DNA of 64,000 nucleotides, from contig OW818647.1 of the NCBI GenBank assembly GCA_942492855.1, positions 434,001-498,000 on the forward strand, in the 5' to 3' direction. Below, piece after piece: positions 7,435 to 16,255 of this stretch. The translations under genes and the position numbers were made by a program. Source of the DNA: G963677485 sp942492855 (GTDB lineage Bacteria; Armatimonadota; HRBIN16). Each line of letters begins with the position of its first letter. Positions within the stretch are counted from its first letter, which is position 1. The notes under the pieces are model-generated. The model searched no databases, was not told the origin of the DNA, and saw nothing but the letters and a program-made list of their open reading frames with translations.

Positions 7435-8634
7435 CTAGGCGATGACCTTGGTAACTACGCCAGCACCCACAGTATGTCCACCTTCGCGCACTGCGAAGCG
7501 GAGACCCTCTTCCATAGCGATGGGCTGGATGAGGTCTGCAGTGATCGTCACGCGATCACCAGGCATAATCATCTCAACACCTTCTGGAAGCTTCATGTTG
7601 CCAGTTACGTCCGTGGTGCGGAAATAGAACTGCGGGCGATACCCGTCAAAGAACGGGGTATGGCGGCCGCCTTCCTCTTTTGTAAGCACGTAGATTTCAC
7701 CCTGGAACTGGGTGTGCGGCTTAATGGAACCGGGCTTGGCGCAAACCATGCCGCGCTCCACTGCCTCGCGGCCGATGCCGCGCAGCAGGATACCGGCGTT
7801 GTCGCCGCTCTCTACTCGCTCAAGAATCTTGCGGAACATCTCGAGGCTGGTGGCAACAGTAGTGATGCTCTTCTCTTTGATACCAACGATCTCGATTTGC
7901 TCGCCAGCCTTCAGCACACCGCGCTCCACACGACCGGTCACGACGGTGCCGCGGCCAGTAATGGTGAAGACGTCTTCGATGGGCATCAGGAACGGCTTGT
8001 CCGTGTCGCGCTCAGGCGTCGGGATGTAAGTGTCAATTGCATCAAGCAACTTCCAAATCTTGTCAGCCCATGGGTCGCCCTGCTCGCCGCTTCCTTCAAG
8101 TACCTTCACGGCGGATCCCACAATTACGGGGATGTCGTCGCCTGGGAAGTCATACTTGGAAAGAAGTTCGCGAACTTCCATCTCAACCAGCTCGGTCAGC
8201 TCGGGGTCGTCCACCAGGTCTTCTTTGTTCAGGAAGACCACGACGTAAGGCACACCAACCTGACGGGCAAGCAGGATGTGCTCACGAGTCTGGGGCATAG
8301 GGCCGTCAGCGGCGGACACAACCAACACGGCTCCGTCCATCTGGGCGGCACCGGTGATCATGTTCTTAATATAGTCCGCGTGTCCCGGGCAGTCTACGTG
8401 TGCGTAGTGCCGGGTATCGGTCTCGTATTCCGCATGATAGATATTGATCGTGACTCCGCGCTCTCGCTCTTCCGGGGCGCAGTCGATGGCGTCGTAGGCC
8501 TGGTATTTTGCAAAGCCCTTCGTGGCCAGGCACTTGGTGATGGCCGCGGTAAGGCTGGTTTTGCCATGGTCCACGTGGCCGATGGTTCCGATGTTCATGT
8601 GCGGCTTATTGCGTTCAAATTTCTGCTTAGCCAT
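7435..8634 (-). CDS. tuf: Elongation factor Tu
   Basis: This 399-residue GTPase carries the aminoacyl-tRNA delivery signature set: P-loop GHVDHGKTSL near the N-terminus, the effector region RERGVTINIYHAEYE, DCPGHADY (G3) and NKED (G4). Domains II and III follow, with GRGTVVTGRVERG and the ending REGGHTVGAGVVTKV. It is full length. The ATG at 8634 is preceded by GGGAGGAT. It lies directly after tRNA-Tyr and tRNA-Thr, an arrangement like the tRNA-tufB operons of other bacteria, so it is probably expressed from the promoter at 8984-9012 and perhaps also from a site in the 8640-8749 gap. Confidence 0.99.
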   Translation of the reverse strand: MAKQKFERNKPHMNIGTIGHVDHGKTSLTAAITKCLATKGFAKYQAYDAIDCAPEERERGVTINIYHAEYETDTRHYAHVDCPGHADYIKNMITGAAQMDGAVLVVSAADGPMPQTREHILLARQVGVPYVVVFLNKEDLVDDPELTELVEMEVRELLSKYDFPGDDIPVIVGSAVKVLEGSGEQGDPWADKIWKLLDAIDTYIPTPERDTDKPFLMPIEDVFTITGRGTVVTGRVERGVLKAGEQIEIVGIKEKSITTVATSLEMFRKILERVESGDNAGILLRGIGREAVERGMVCAKPGSIKPHTQFQGEIYVLTKEEGGRHTPFFDGYRPQFYFRTTDVTGNMKLPEGVEMIMPGDRVTITADLIQPIAMEEGLRFAVREGGHTVGAGVVTKVIA

Positions 8635-8749
8635 TTGTGGGTTATCCTCCCTAAACGTCGTCGATCGTTATGTATATAATGTCTGTTATGGCACCGAAAA
8701 TCGGCGGCCAAGTGTCGGTGTGCGCTACTCATGCGGTTCGCTGTAAGAC

Positions 8750-8824
8750 TGGAGCCCTCGATGGGATTCGGACCCATGACCTCGTCTTTACCAAAGACGC
8801 GCTCTACCCCTGAGCTACGAGGGC
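8750..8824 (-). tRNA. tRNA-Thr (GGT)
   Basis: The cloverleaf on the minus strand has acceptor GCCCTCG/CGAGGGC, anticodon stem CGTCT/AGACG with loop TTGGTAA (anticodon GGT), a T arm with GGGTCCGAATCCC and an encoded 3' CCA (8750-8752). It precedes tuf and is probably processed from the same transcript. Confidence 0.96.
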
Positions 8825-8863
8825 ACAATTTCTCCACTGCTATGCAAGAGCAGGGATTGTGAG

Positions 8864-8949
8864 TGGTGGGGAGAGAAGGATTCGAACCTTCGAAGGCATT
8901 CGCCGACAGATTTACAGTCTGTTCCCATTGGCCGCTCGGGCATCCCCCC
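8864..8949 (-). tRNA. tRNA-Tyr (GTA)
   Basis: This class II tRNA of 86 bases has acceptor GGGGGGA/TCTCCCC (one G-T pair), anticodon stem ACAGA/TCTGT around GTA, a long variable arm (CGGCGAATGCCTTCG), T loop TTCGAAT and encoded CCA (8864-8866). It is the first gene of the operon, starting about 28 bases after the predicted transcription start. Confidence 0.96.
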
Positions 8950-8983
8950 ACGAAGATGCGAACGCGTTTGAGGCGCATGAAAT

Positions 8984-9012
8984 AGGATACAGGTTTCTTG
9001 GCCGATTGTCAA
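8984..9012 (-). promoter_or_regulatory. Sigma70-type promoter of the tRNA-tuf-nusG-rplKA operon
   Basis: Reading the minus strand, TTGACA (9012-9007) is a perfect -35 box and TATCCT (8989-8984) is the -10 box, separated by exactly 17 bases. Transcription would start near 8977, just upstream of tRNA-Tyr. A strong promoter is what a tuf and stable-RNA operon requires. Confidence 0.87.
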
Positions 9013-9086
9013 GGGGGGCTGTTTTATCACCTAAAAATCGGCAATATTGCATGATATTGGCCGCAAAAGGCCACAACAACCCATAT

Positions 9087-9110
9087 CGGTCGGATCACCC
9101 GATCCGACCG
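9087..9110 (-). terminator. Hairpin downstream of AEC transporter gene 1
   Basis: CGGTCGGATC and GATCCGACCG form a perfect 10-bp stem with a 4-base loop, 18 bases after the stop of the minus-strand AEC gene. There is no clear T tract, so terminator function is likely but not certain. It also separates that gene from the promoter of the tuf operon. Confidence 0.55.
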
Positions 9111-9128
9111 ACCAGCCTCCAACGTCCC

Positions 9129-10121
9129 CTACCCCAGCCCTATCAGCTTCATCAGCAGCGGAAGTGACAGAGCGGTGATGATCGCCCCCAGAATAGCCGC
9201 TACGGCCGCTGTGCCGCGCTCACAGCCGTATCGCTCGCTTAACACCGCGCACTGCATGGCAGGGGGCATGGCGCCCGTGGTGATGGCCACAGCGCGGATC
9301 AGCGGATCGATGGGCAGCCACGCGGTGGCGAGATAGATCACCAGCGGCATCAGAACCATCTTGAACAGCAGCATACCCAGCACGATGCCCATGTTGTCCT
9401 TCTTGAACAACTGGCTTGTTTTCAACATCAAACCCAGCGAGATCATCACCAGCGGGGCCACCGCACCCGCCAGCGTAGTGGCGACATGTTCCACGATCTT
9501 CGGGACGGTAATGCCGAAGGCGTTAATCAACAGCGTGATCCCCAGCACGATCAGCGAAGGGTGAGTAAAGGCCGAGATGAGGTCTTGACGGCGCGTGGCG
9601 CCGCTGTAGGTGCCCTGCTTGCCCAGTGAGATCATGATGGGCACCGCCACCAGATAGAGCACCACAAAAGTGCCGATCTGGTCATACATCACCGCCGCGG
9701 CCATCGCCTTGGAAGCCAGCAACTGACCGTCTGCAGCCGAAACGCCGTATATGGCCGCCATGCTGACCGCTGAATACGCCGCCGCCGTCACGGGGTAACC
9801 GATGAAGGCGGTGTTACCGTAGGCAGCACATGCCATGAACGAGCCCCGGGTGGGAGCCGGCTTTTTTAAAGCTTTCGTGACCCACAAAGCGGCACCCATG
9901 ATCAACAGCTCGCACAGGATGAACACCCCTGTGGTCACCATCATGTCCCGTGAAATTTTCTGCTGGTAGACTGCATTGAATATCAACGCAGGCACCGCGA
10001 AATCCACGATCACACGGTTGATGACCTTCGTGTCCTGCATGGCCAGCACACCGCGCTTCTTCGCGATGTAACCAGCCAGGACCACGATGCAGAGGGATAA
10101 CACAACGACCGATAACTGCAA
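9129..10121 (-). CDS. AEC (auxin efflux carrier) family transporter, copy 1
   Basis: The product is a 330-residue membrane protein of the AEC/BART superfamily with about ten hydrophobic segments. It carries conserved blocks such as VINRVIVDFAVPALIF near the N-terminus and AITTGAMPPAMQCAVLSERYG near the C-terminus. Family members export or import organic acids such as malate and malonate; the substrate is not predictable. An ATG at 10157 would add 12 residues. I prefer the TTG at 10121 because AAGGAG lies just before it and because this gives exactly 330 residues, the same as the tandem paralogue at 10278-11270. The two genes are clearly a duplication, separated by a palindromic-repeat gap. 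Confidence 0.88.
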   Translation of the reverse strand: MQLSVVVLSLCIVVLAGYIAKKRGVLAMQDTKVINRVIVDFAVPALIFNAVYQQKISRDMMVTTGVFILCELLIMGAALWVTKALKKPAPTRGSFMACAAYGNTAFIGYPVTAAAYSAVSMAAIYGVSAADGQLLASKAMAAAVMYDQIGTFVVLYLVAVPIMISLGKQGTYSGATRRQDLISAFTHPSLIVLGITLLINAFGITVPKIVEHVATTLAGAVAPLVMISLGLMLKTSQLFKKDNMGIVLGMLLFKMVLMPLVIYLATAWLPIDPLIRAVAITTGAMPPAMQCAVLSERYGCERGTAAVAAILGAIITALSLPLLMKLIGLG

Positions 10122-10157
10122 AACAATCTCCTTGCGAGTCGCATGGGATGTACCCAT

Positions 10158-10252
10158 GACCGCGCCGGTTTTCCCCTAACCGGGGCGGTCTTTCCGCGTT
10201 TTGTGGGACGGATATTCCCCGACCGGTCCGGTTTTCCCTTTCCGGGCCGGTC
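10158..10252. repeat. Two GACCG...CGGTC hairpin repeats between the AEC genes
   Basis: Two imperfect palindromes, 10158-10190 and 10221-10252, share the plan GACCG-n-CGGTTTTCCC-n-CCGG-n-CGGTC. Related units lie at 13110-13141 and at 35554-35584 (opposite orientation). Each can form a long stem with an AGGGAAA-like loop. They may act as terminators for the upstream AEC copy or be mobile palindromic units. Confidence 0.65.
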
Positions 10253-10277
10253 TCATCCCCTGCCCGTTAAGAAGCCC

Positions 10278-11270
10278 CTACCCCACGCCCATCGCGGTCA
10301 TCAGCAACGGCATGGATAATGCCACCAGCAACGCGCCTAGGATGGCGGTGGCAGCCGCAAGCCCCCGCTCGCAGCCGTAACGCTCGCTCAGCACCGCACA
10401 CAGCATCGCAGGGGGCATGGCACCTGACGTCACGGCCACCGCACGCACCAGCGGGTCCAGGCCCAAACTCATCGTGCCCACGTATATGATCAGCGGCATC
10501 ACCGCCATCTTCATCACGAGAATGCCCAGCACCAGTCCTATGCTGTCGCGCTTCATGAGCTGCCGGGTTTCCAGCATCAGCCCCAGCGAGATCATCACCA
10601 GCGGCACCACTGCTCCCGCAAGCGTGGCGGCCACGTGCAGCACGATATTTGGCACCTGAATATGGAAAACATTAAGCAGCAAGGTCACAACCAGCGCCAG
10701 GAACGAGGGGCTGATCACCGCCTTCTGAAGCTCATACCGCCCGATGGCGGCGTTACGGCCAGGCACTCTGCCCATGGCGACCAGTATCGGCACCGCCACC
10801 AGGTAGAGCACCACAAACATGCCAATCTGGTCATACATCACCGCGGTGGCCATCGCCTTGGCGGCCAGCAGCTTGCCCTCGTCCAGAGACACACCAAGGC
10901 TGGTCGCCAGACTGGCCGCGGAATACGCCGCAGTAGTGACCGGATAACCTAGAAACCCGGTGTTACCAAACGCGGCGCACACGGCGAAGGAGCCCACGAT
11001 GGGCGAAGCCATTTTAAACGGCTTAATGACCAAAAACGCCAGACCCAGGGTGATCAGCTCCGCTGCGATGAACACACCTGTGGCGACCATCATGTCGCGC
11101 GAGATAGTCTGCTGATACACCGCTCTGAAGATCAACGCGGGCAGCGCAAAATCCACGATGATCCGGTTGATGACGCCGGTATCCTGCGCGGCCAGCACCT
11201 TGCGTTTCTTGGCGATGTAGCCAGCCAGCACCACGATGAATAGTGCCAGCACCACTTCAATCAACTGCAA
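10278..11270 (-). CDS. AEC family transporter, copy 2
   Basis: This 330-residue paralogue of the adjacent AEC gene has VVLAGYIAKKRKVLAAQDTG, VINRIIVDFALPALIF and AVTSGAMPPAMLCAVLSERYG in the same positions. It has about ten membrane helices and no soluble domain. The substrate is unknown but probably a small organic anion, as in characterised AEC carriers. It lies upstream of copy 1 on the same strand with a repeat-filled gap of about 150 bases, so each copy may have its own transcript. Confidence 0.9.
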   Translation of the reverse strand: MQLIEVVLALFIVVLAGYIAKKRKVLAAQDTGVINRIIVDFALPALIFRAVYQQTISRDMMVATGVFIAAELITLGLAFLVIKPFKMASPIVGSFAVCAAFGNTGFLGYPVTTAAYSAASLATSLGVSLDEGKLLAAKAMATAVMYDQIGMFVVLYLVAVPILVAMGRVPGRNAAIGRYELQKAVISPSFLALVVTLLLNVFHIQVPNIVLHVAATLAGAVVPLVMISLGLMLETRQLMKRDSIGLVLGILVMKMAVMPLIIYVGTMSLGLDPLVRAVAVTSGAMPPAMLCAVLSERYGCERGLAAATAILGALLVALSMPLLMTAMGVG

Positions 11271-11296
11271 TGGCCATACCCCCCATCACACCAAAC

Positions 11297-11321
11297 GGGG
11301 GGCAAGGTTTGCTTGTCCCCC
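11297..11321 (-). terminator. GC-rich hairpin after pyrG
   Basis: GGGGGGCAAG can pair with CTTGTCCCCC across a short loop (one G-T pair). It lies in the gap between the pyrG stop and the start of AEC copy 2. The following T run is short (GTTT), so this is a weak terminator candidate. Confidence 0.4.
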
Positions 11322-11357
11322 ATAATGGCTTCACGAGATATGGCCGCTGTTGCGGAA

Positions 11358-12980
11358 CTAATCTTTGTCCCACTTGCGATGGTGGCATTTATCGAGTGCC
11401 GCCTGGATCAGCCCGACGAACAGCGGGTGCTGCCGGTTGGGCCGGCTCTTGAACTCGGGGTGGAACTGGGTGGCCATGAAGAATGGGTGGCTCTCCAGCT
11501 CTATGATCTCCACCAGCCGTGAGTCCGGTGACAAGCCTGAGAAGACCATACCCGCCTCAGACAGACGGTCGCGATACTCGTTGTTCACTTCGTATCGATG
11601 GCGATGGCGCTCGTAGACGATGCTGTCTTTATACAGTTTTGCGGCCTTGGTCTTGGGCACCAGTCTGCAAGGCCAGGCTCCCAGGCGCATAGTCGCGCCC
11701 TTATCCGTGACACCCTTCTGCTCAGGAAGCAGGTGGATCACAGGATGGGCGCAGTTTTCATCAACCTCTTCGGTATTGGCCCCTGCCAGCGCGCAGGCGT
11801 TGCGGGCAAACTCAATCACCGCCATCTGCAGGCCCAGGCAGAGCCCCAGGAAGGGCACGTTGTTTTCGCGGGCATACTGGATCGCTCCGATCTTGCCCTC
11901 CAGACCGCGTGCACCAAATCCGCCAGCGCAGACCACGGCGTCATACTCTTTAAGCGCTTCGGCGATGTCCTTGCTCTCCAGATCCTCGCTGTCGATCCAC
12001 TCCACATTAACGCGGGCGTTACGTGCGATACCGGCATGTTTCAACGCCTCTCCGATGGAGATATAGGCGTCCCCGTTGTCCACATATTTCCCAACCACCG
12101 CCACATTCATGCGGTATTTAGGCCGCTTGATGACGTCCACCAAGGCTTGCCACTCACTCAGATCAGGCTCCACCTGCTCCATGCACAGCCTCTTCATGGC
12201 CATCTTGCACAGTCCAGCCTCTTCCAGAAGCAGCGGCACTTCGTAGATGGTGGCCGCGTCCAGGCACTCGATGACCGCGGAGGTATCGACATCGCAGAAC
12301 AGTGCGATTTTCTCTTTCACATCATCGTTGAGGGGCACTTTGCTGCGGCAGATGAGCACATCGGGCTGGATACCAATCTCACGCATCTTATGGACGCTGT
12401 GCTGGGTTGGCTTGGTCTTGACTTCGTTCCAGGGGCCCACGGAGGGCACCAGCGTGACGTGAATATACATCACATTGTCATGGCCGACACGCTTCTTGAA
12501 CTGGCGAATCGCCTCCAGGAAGGGCAGGCTCTCGATGTCACCAATCGTGCCGCCGATTTCGGAGATAATCACATCCGCCTGGCTCTGCTTGGCCACCAGC
12601 TCGATGCGGTCCTGTATCTCGTTGGTGATATGCGGGATGACCTGCACTGTGCCGCCCAGATACTCGCCGCGGCGCTCTTTCTCGATGACTGTGCCGTAGA
12701 CCTTGCCGGTGGTCACATTGCTGTGCTTGGTCATGTTCACATCTACGAAACGCTCGTAGTGGCCAAGGTCCAGGTCGGTCTCTGCGCCGTCGTCGGTCAC
12801 GAACACCTCGCCGTGTTGATAGGGGTTCATGGTGCCAGCATCTACATTCACGTAGGGGTCGAACTTGATGGGTGCTACCTTAAGACCCCGACAGCGCAGT
12901 AAACGTCCTAAACTGGCCGCCGCAATGCCTTTACCGATAGACGACACGACGCCGCCCGTTACGAATATATATTTGGCCAT
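11358..12980 (-). CDS. pyrG: CTP synthase
   Basis: The 540-residue enzyme makes CTP from UTP, ATP and glutamine. The synthetase half opens with MAKYIFVTGGVVSSIGKG and contains EIGGTIGDIES. The glutaminase half carries the nucleophile C381 in GLCLGLQ and the H507/E509 pair in HPEF. An upstream ATG at 13019 would add 13 residues, but the family begins at MAKYI and a GGAGG site lies just before the ATG at 12980, so that start is used. Length and active-site residues are standard. Confidence 0.97.
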   Translation of the reverse strand: MAKYIFVTGGVVSSIGKGIAAASLGRLLRCRGLKVAPIKFDPYVNVDAGTMNPYQHGEVFVTDDGAETDLDLGHYERFVDVNMTKHSNVTTGKVYGTVIEKERRGEYLGGTVQVIPHITNEIQDRIELVAKQSQADVIISEIGGTIGDIESLPFLEAIRQFKKRVGHDNVMYIHVTLVPSVGPWNEVKTKPTQHSVHKMREIGIQPDVLICRSKVPLNDDVKEKIALFCDVDTSAVIECLDAATIYEVPLLLEEAGLCKMAMKRLCMEQVEPDLSEWQALVDVIKRPKYRMNVAVVGKYVDNGDAYISIGEALKHAGIARNARVNVEWIDSEDLESKDIAEALKEYDAVVCAGGFGARGLEGKIGAIQYARENNVPFLGLCLGLQMAVIEFARNACALAGANTEEVDENCAHPVIHLLPEQKGVTDKGATMRLGAWPCRLVPKTKAAKLYKDSIVYERHRHRYEVNNEYRDRLSEAGMVFSGLSPDSRLVEIIELESHPFFMATQFHPEFKSRPNRQHPLFVGLIQAALDKCHHRKWDKD

Positions 12981-13417
12981 GAGCCTTCCTCCGGTGAATT
13001 TTCTCGTACTTGTACTCAATACACCATTTTAACACCGAGGGGTAGATACGGGCAAACTCACGCACGGTCGCATCAGACGGATTCGACGGATGGGAGGTCG
13101 ATCGCCACTGACCGGGGCGGTTTTCCCTAACCGCGCTGGTCTTGATCGCCCCTCACGCTATCCGGCTTCTCTTCGCGCTCTTCGCGTCTTCGCGTGAGGC
13201 CTCCCGATGGGAAGCCAATCGGGAGATTGGCTTCCCAGGGGCTAACCGCCAACGACCGGTCAACGATACCCACTGGGTAACAATCCGAGGTATAATAACG
13301 TCAACTGATACAGGAGCCGCCGGTTTGGCCGAATATCGCTGGTATTAACACCCATAGCCTGAACCAAACTGAACCCTGTCTCGCAAGCTTCGCCAAGGGC
13401 GTTGGAAAAGGAGAACT
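12981..13417. other. Gene-free gap with repeats between pyrG and the membrane-protein locus
   Basis: No convincing ORF is present. The gap holds a GACCG...CGGTC-type hairpin (13110-13141), a TTCGCG-rich segment (13171-13205) related to the 4526/4773 repeats, and an inverted repeat GGGAAGCCAATC/GATTGGCTTCCC near 13206-13238. Towards 13290 there is a TATAAT without a clear -35 box, which may help drive the downstream plus-strand genes. Confidence 0.5.
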
Positions 13418-14776
13418 ATGAACGTACAAGAAGGAATTAACCCGAAACCTCAGAGCATCATCCGATCACTGCTGCAGTTCGTGCTGCTGATGCTGCTGGC
13501 TGGAGTGGTATCAATCGTAGTGTTTCGAGTCTTCGGCACCACCCATGACCGTCTAGAACAGTTGTTGGTATTGTTAAGCGTCGTGCTGATCATGTTCAGC
13601 GCTCTTCGGACAGCGGTGGTCAACGCAGAGAGTTCGTTCAGCTCGGACACCCCCTCAGGATGGCCACTCCTAAAAACACTTGGATACTGGCTGGCCCCTG
13701 GTGCCGCAGGTCTGGCTATGATGGTCGTATGTGTTGGCTGCCTGTTGATGGTTCCCCAGTCTACTATGCCCGACATGGGTTTCCTTCAAGCTCTGCTGCT
13801 CTTCTGGTTGATGTGGACGTCCATAGGCCAACTGGCGGGACGAATGAACCAAGGGAAAGCACACTATGCAATGCTTACCGTGATAGGTATCGGAATTGCA
13901 CTATGGTTAAGCATCGTGCTAGGGAGAATGTGGTCATCCGAGGCCAGCACATTTATTCTGGTGCCTGACATGGTCAGCATGTTGACTTCCAGAAACGAAC
14001 TACTCATTCCTGACAAGGGTCAGTTGCAGATACAGAATACGGTGATGCTGGTCATCAGCACACTGGTTTTTCTGTGGTTTTCGTACCGTAGTTTCGCGGC
14101 CCGGGCTCGTGCCGTTATCAGTCCCGTATCAGGGTTGGTTCTGACGGCATTGTTCGCTGGGTTGTCGACTGCTATCAACATGCTGTTATACCATGGCCAC
14201 TTGAACGAATATCCGTGTGGAGGTGAATGGGGTGAAGAGCTGCGGCGTCAGTTTATATCCACCCAGATACCCCTCCTTTTCGCCGGACTCGCATACGGCG
14301 TGTCGGTCACGTCATCGCGTGAAGTGTGGCAAAACTCAGTGCGGAGGGGTTGGGTAAGACTGCGGTATCTTCTGGCCTGGGGTGTCCTCCACGGAGGCAT
14401 CTGGCTGATGCTGTTGCTTCCCGCCGTGTTGTCTTCAGAGGGGTGCGAGCTAGTGACCCAGATGGTGCTGTTAATGCCCCTTTCCGTCATGTTGGTTGTC
14501 ACTGCCGTCAGCTTGTTATGTCAGGGATTGAGGCTTAGCTACGGTGCCAATCCGTGGAGTGTTTTCGCGGTAACAAGCATCGTACTATGTCTTCAGGTGA
14601 TTCCGGCTGCTGGTTCTGCAAGATGGCCATGGCGCAGCCTGCTTGACGTGATACTCACCGCCAGTCAGCGGAGCGGCTCCGGTGTGTGGATATGCCTTGC
14701 GGTGTTGCTTCTACTGGCCTTAGCTAGTGGAGGATACCTCATTCTCATCTTGCGCAAACTACGCCCAGCAAGCTAG
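13418..14776 (+). CDS. Polytopic membrane protein of unknown function, copy 1
   Basis: I do not recognise this family. The 452-residue protein is almost entirely hydrophobic, with roughly twelve predicted membrane helices starting at SLLQFVLLMLLAGVVSIVVF. It has a conserved IGQLAGRMNQGK loop, a cysteine-containing loop YPCGGEWGEELRRQF and a late SREVWQNSVRRGWVRLRYLL amphipathic segment. Each of these recurs in the next gene, so the two are tandem duplicates. The start has AAGGAG four bases upstream. The gene opens a plus-strand run that includes a small beta-sandwich protein and an ABC transporter, suggesting a joint role in export or envelope function (inference). Confidence 0.8.
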   Translation: MNVQEGINPKPQSIIRSLLQFVLLMLLAGVVSIVVFRVFGTTHDRLEQLLVLLSVVLIMFSALRTAVVNAESSFSSDTPSGWPLLKTLGYWLAPGAAGLAMMVVCVGCLLMVPQSTMPDMGFLQALLLFWLMWTSIGQLAGRMNQGKAHYAMLTVIGIGIALWLSIVLGRMWSSEASTFILVPDMVSMLTSRNELLIPDKGQLQIQNTVMLVISTLVFLWFSYRSFAARARAVISPVSGLVLTALFAGLSTAINMLLYHGHLNEYPCGGEWGEELRRQFISTQIPLLFAGLAYGVSVTSSREVWQNSVRRGWVRLRYLLAWGVLHGGIWLMLLLPAVLSSEGCELVTQMVLLMPLSVMLVVTAVSLLCQGLRLSYGANPWSVFAVTSIVLCLQVIPAAGSARWPWRSLLDVILTASQRSGSGVWICLAVLLLLALASGGYLILILRKLRPAS

Positions 14777-14788
14777 TAAAGGAGCACC

Positions 14789-16180
14789 ATGAACGAACAA
14801 ATACATACTGCCCCGAAACCCCAGCGCATGGTACCCACCCCGCTGCAGTTCGTGCTTCTGATGGTGCTGACCGGGCTGGTGTCCACTACGGTGTTCTACC
14901 TCTTCGGGCACACGGATCGGCAGTCGCTCAAGCTGCTGAGCATCATGCACGTCGTGCTGATCATCGGCAGTGCGATGTTCACAGCGGTGGTGAATGCCAA
15001 CTACCGAGTGGAGGCCGAACCGGTGTCCGGAAAGCCCATATTCCGAGTGCTGGTATTTTGGCTTCTGCCCGGCTTCATTGGCCTCTTGCTGATTACAGTG
15101 ACCGCAGTGGTCGGGCAGACGGTCTTCAAGTTGCCAGCCGCAGATACTGGCTACATCCTGCGTATTCTGATGTTCTGGCTGTGCTATTCAGCGATTGGGC
15201 AGTTAGCCGGTCGCCTCAACCCGGGCAAGCCTCTTCAGGCGGTATTAGCAGTGCTGGGGATGGCTGTGACCCTTTGGTTGTGTCTGCGCGGCAGTGTGTT
15301 GGTAGCACGGATGCCGATGCTGGGAAATGAGCCACCCGATATCGTGGCTGTGTTGACTTCCTATACCCCGGTATCGCGCCGGTATGACGTCATCTTCCCA
15401 TTTTATCTATTATCACTGGTGATTGTGATTTTCATCTGCCTGGGCTTCTCGTATGTCAGTGAAAACCGCCGGCTCAAGGCTGTGGTCTCACCCTCCGCCG
15501 GTCTGCGGGTGGGAGGCCTGTATGCGCTGTTTTTGCTGGTGCCCACCGCCGTGTTCATGTTTTATAATCAGGTGGAATATTCCTGCGAAGGCCACTGGTG
15601 CGACAACCTCAGGGGAGCGATGCCCCTACCCCAGGTACCGCTCTTCTTCCTGTGCCTGTACTACGGTGTGTTCTCGCGAATCAGCCGCGAGCAGTGGCTG
15701 CAGCCGGGTCGCCCGCAGAGGAGCCTGCAGCATCTGCTGTCATGGGTGGTCCTACACGTCATACTCTGGCAGTTGATGGCTTTGCCGGCCCGTATGTTCG
15801 GAGGATTCTGCGTCCGCGTGGAAGCAATACTGCTGTTCGTGCCGTTGTCGGTCTCGCTGCTGACGGCTGCGCTTGCGATGCTTTACCAAGCCTTGAAACT
15901 GCAATGGCGGGTCAACCCCGGTCTGTTTCTAGCTATCGTGGTGGCGCTGCTTTGGCTGCCGGCTCCGAGTTCCCATTCGGCCAATACCAACCTGTTGATC
16001 GCTATCATCACATCGGCTGCGAAGGGTGGACCCGATGTGTGGACTTATCCCGCGATGCTGCTCCTGCTGACCTGTGCTAGCGGCGGAATCCTCTACTTTG
16101 TCTCGCGAAGGTGCCTGGTTGATAAAAACGCGGAACAAAACGGCGAAAACAGCAGTATTCCATCACAAGGCGGGGTATAG
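14789..16180 (+). CDS. Polytopic membrane protein of unknown function, copy 2
   Basis: This 463-residue paralogue of the preceding gene lies 12 bases downstream with its own AAGGAG site. It shares the N-terminal LQFVLLM segment, IGQLAGRLNPGK, a loop YSCEGHWCDNLRGAM with an extra cysteine, and SREQWLQPG followed by LLSWVVLHVILW. About twelve membrane helices are expected. Function is unknown. The cysteine-rich external-type loop differs most between copies, so they may form a heteromeric complex or bind different ligands (inference). Confidence 0.8.
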   Translation: MNEQIHTAPKPQRMVPTPLQFVLLMVLTGLVSTTVFYLFGHTDRQSLKLLSIMHVVLIIGSAMFTAVVNANYRVEAEPVSGKPIFRVLVFWLLPGFIGLLLITVTAVVGQTVFKLPAADTGYILRILMFWLCYSAIGQLAGRLNPGKPLQAVLAVLGMAVTLWLCLRGSVLVARMPMLGNEPPDIVAVLTSYTPVSRRYDVIFPFYLLSLVIVIFICLGFSYVSENRRLKAVVSPSAGLRVGGLYALFLLVPTAVFMFYNQVEYSCEGHWCDNLRGAMPLPQVPLFFLCLYYGVFSRISREQWLQPGRPQRSLQHLLSWVVLHVILWQLMALPARMFGGFCVRVEAILLFVPLSVSLLTAALAMLYQALKLQWRVNPGLFLAIVVALLWLPAPSSHSANTNLLIAIITSAAKGGPDVWTYPAMLLLLTCASGGILYFVSRRCLVDKNAEQNGENSSIPSQGGV

Positions 16181-16255
16181 TATCATCATAGGTGCGTTTT
16201 TATCGCATCTAGAGAGACAGGTCCGTCGTCCATCTCTAACCGTCAGGAGGGCCCC

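Noticed and set aside
7474..8679. 401-residue open frame on the plus strand opposite tuf
   Set aside because: It is the antisense shadow of EF-Tu, whose full-length match and ribosome site leave no doubt about the coding strand.
11598..12902. 434-residue open frame opposite pyrG
   Set aside because: CTP synthase on the minus strand is intact with all active-site residues; the plus frame has no recognisable protein features.
13142..13348. 68-residue open frame in the gap before the membrane-protein locus
   Set aside because: It runs through TTCGCG-type and GGGAAGCC repeat units and has no ribosome site.
16100..16255. Signal peptide or longer N-terminus for the 81-residue protein at 16256
   Set aside because: AGGAGG fixes the ATG at 16256, and no hydrophobic leader is in frame just upstream.
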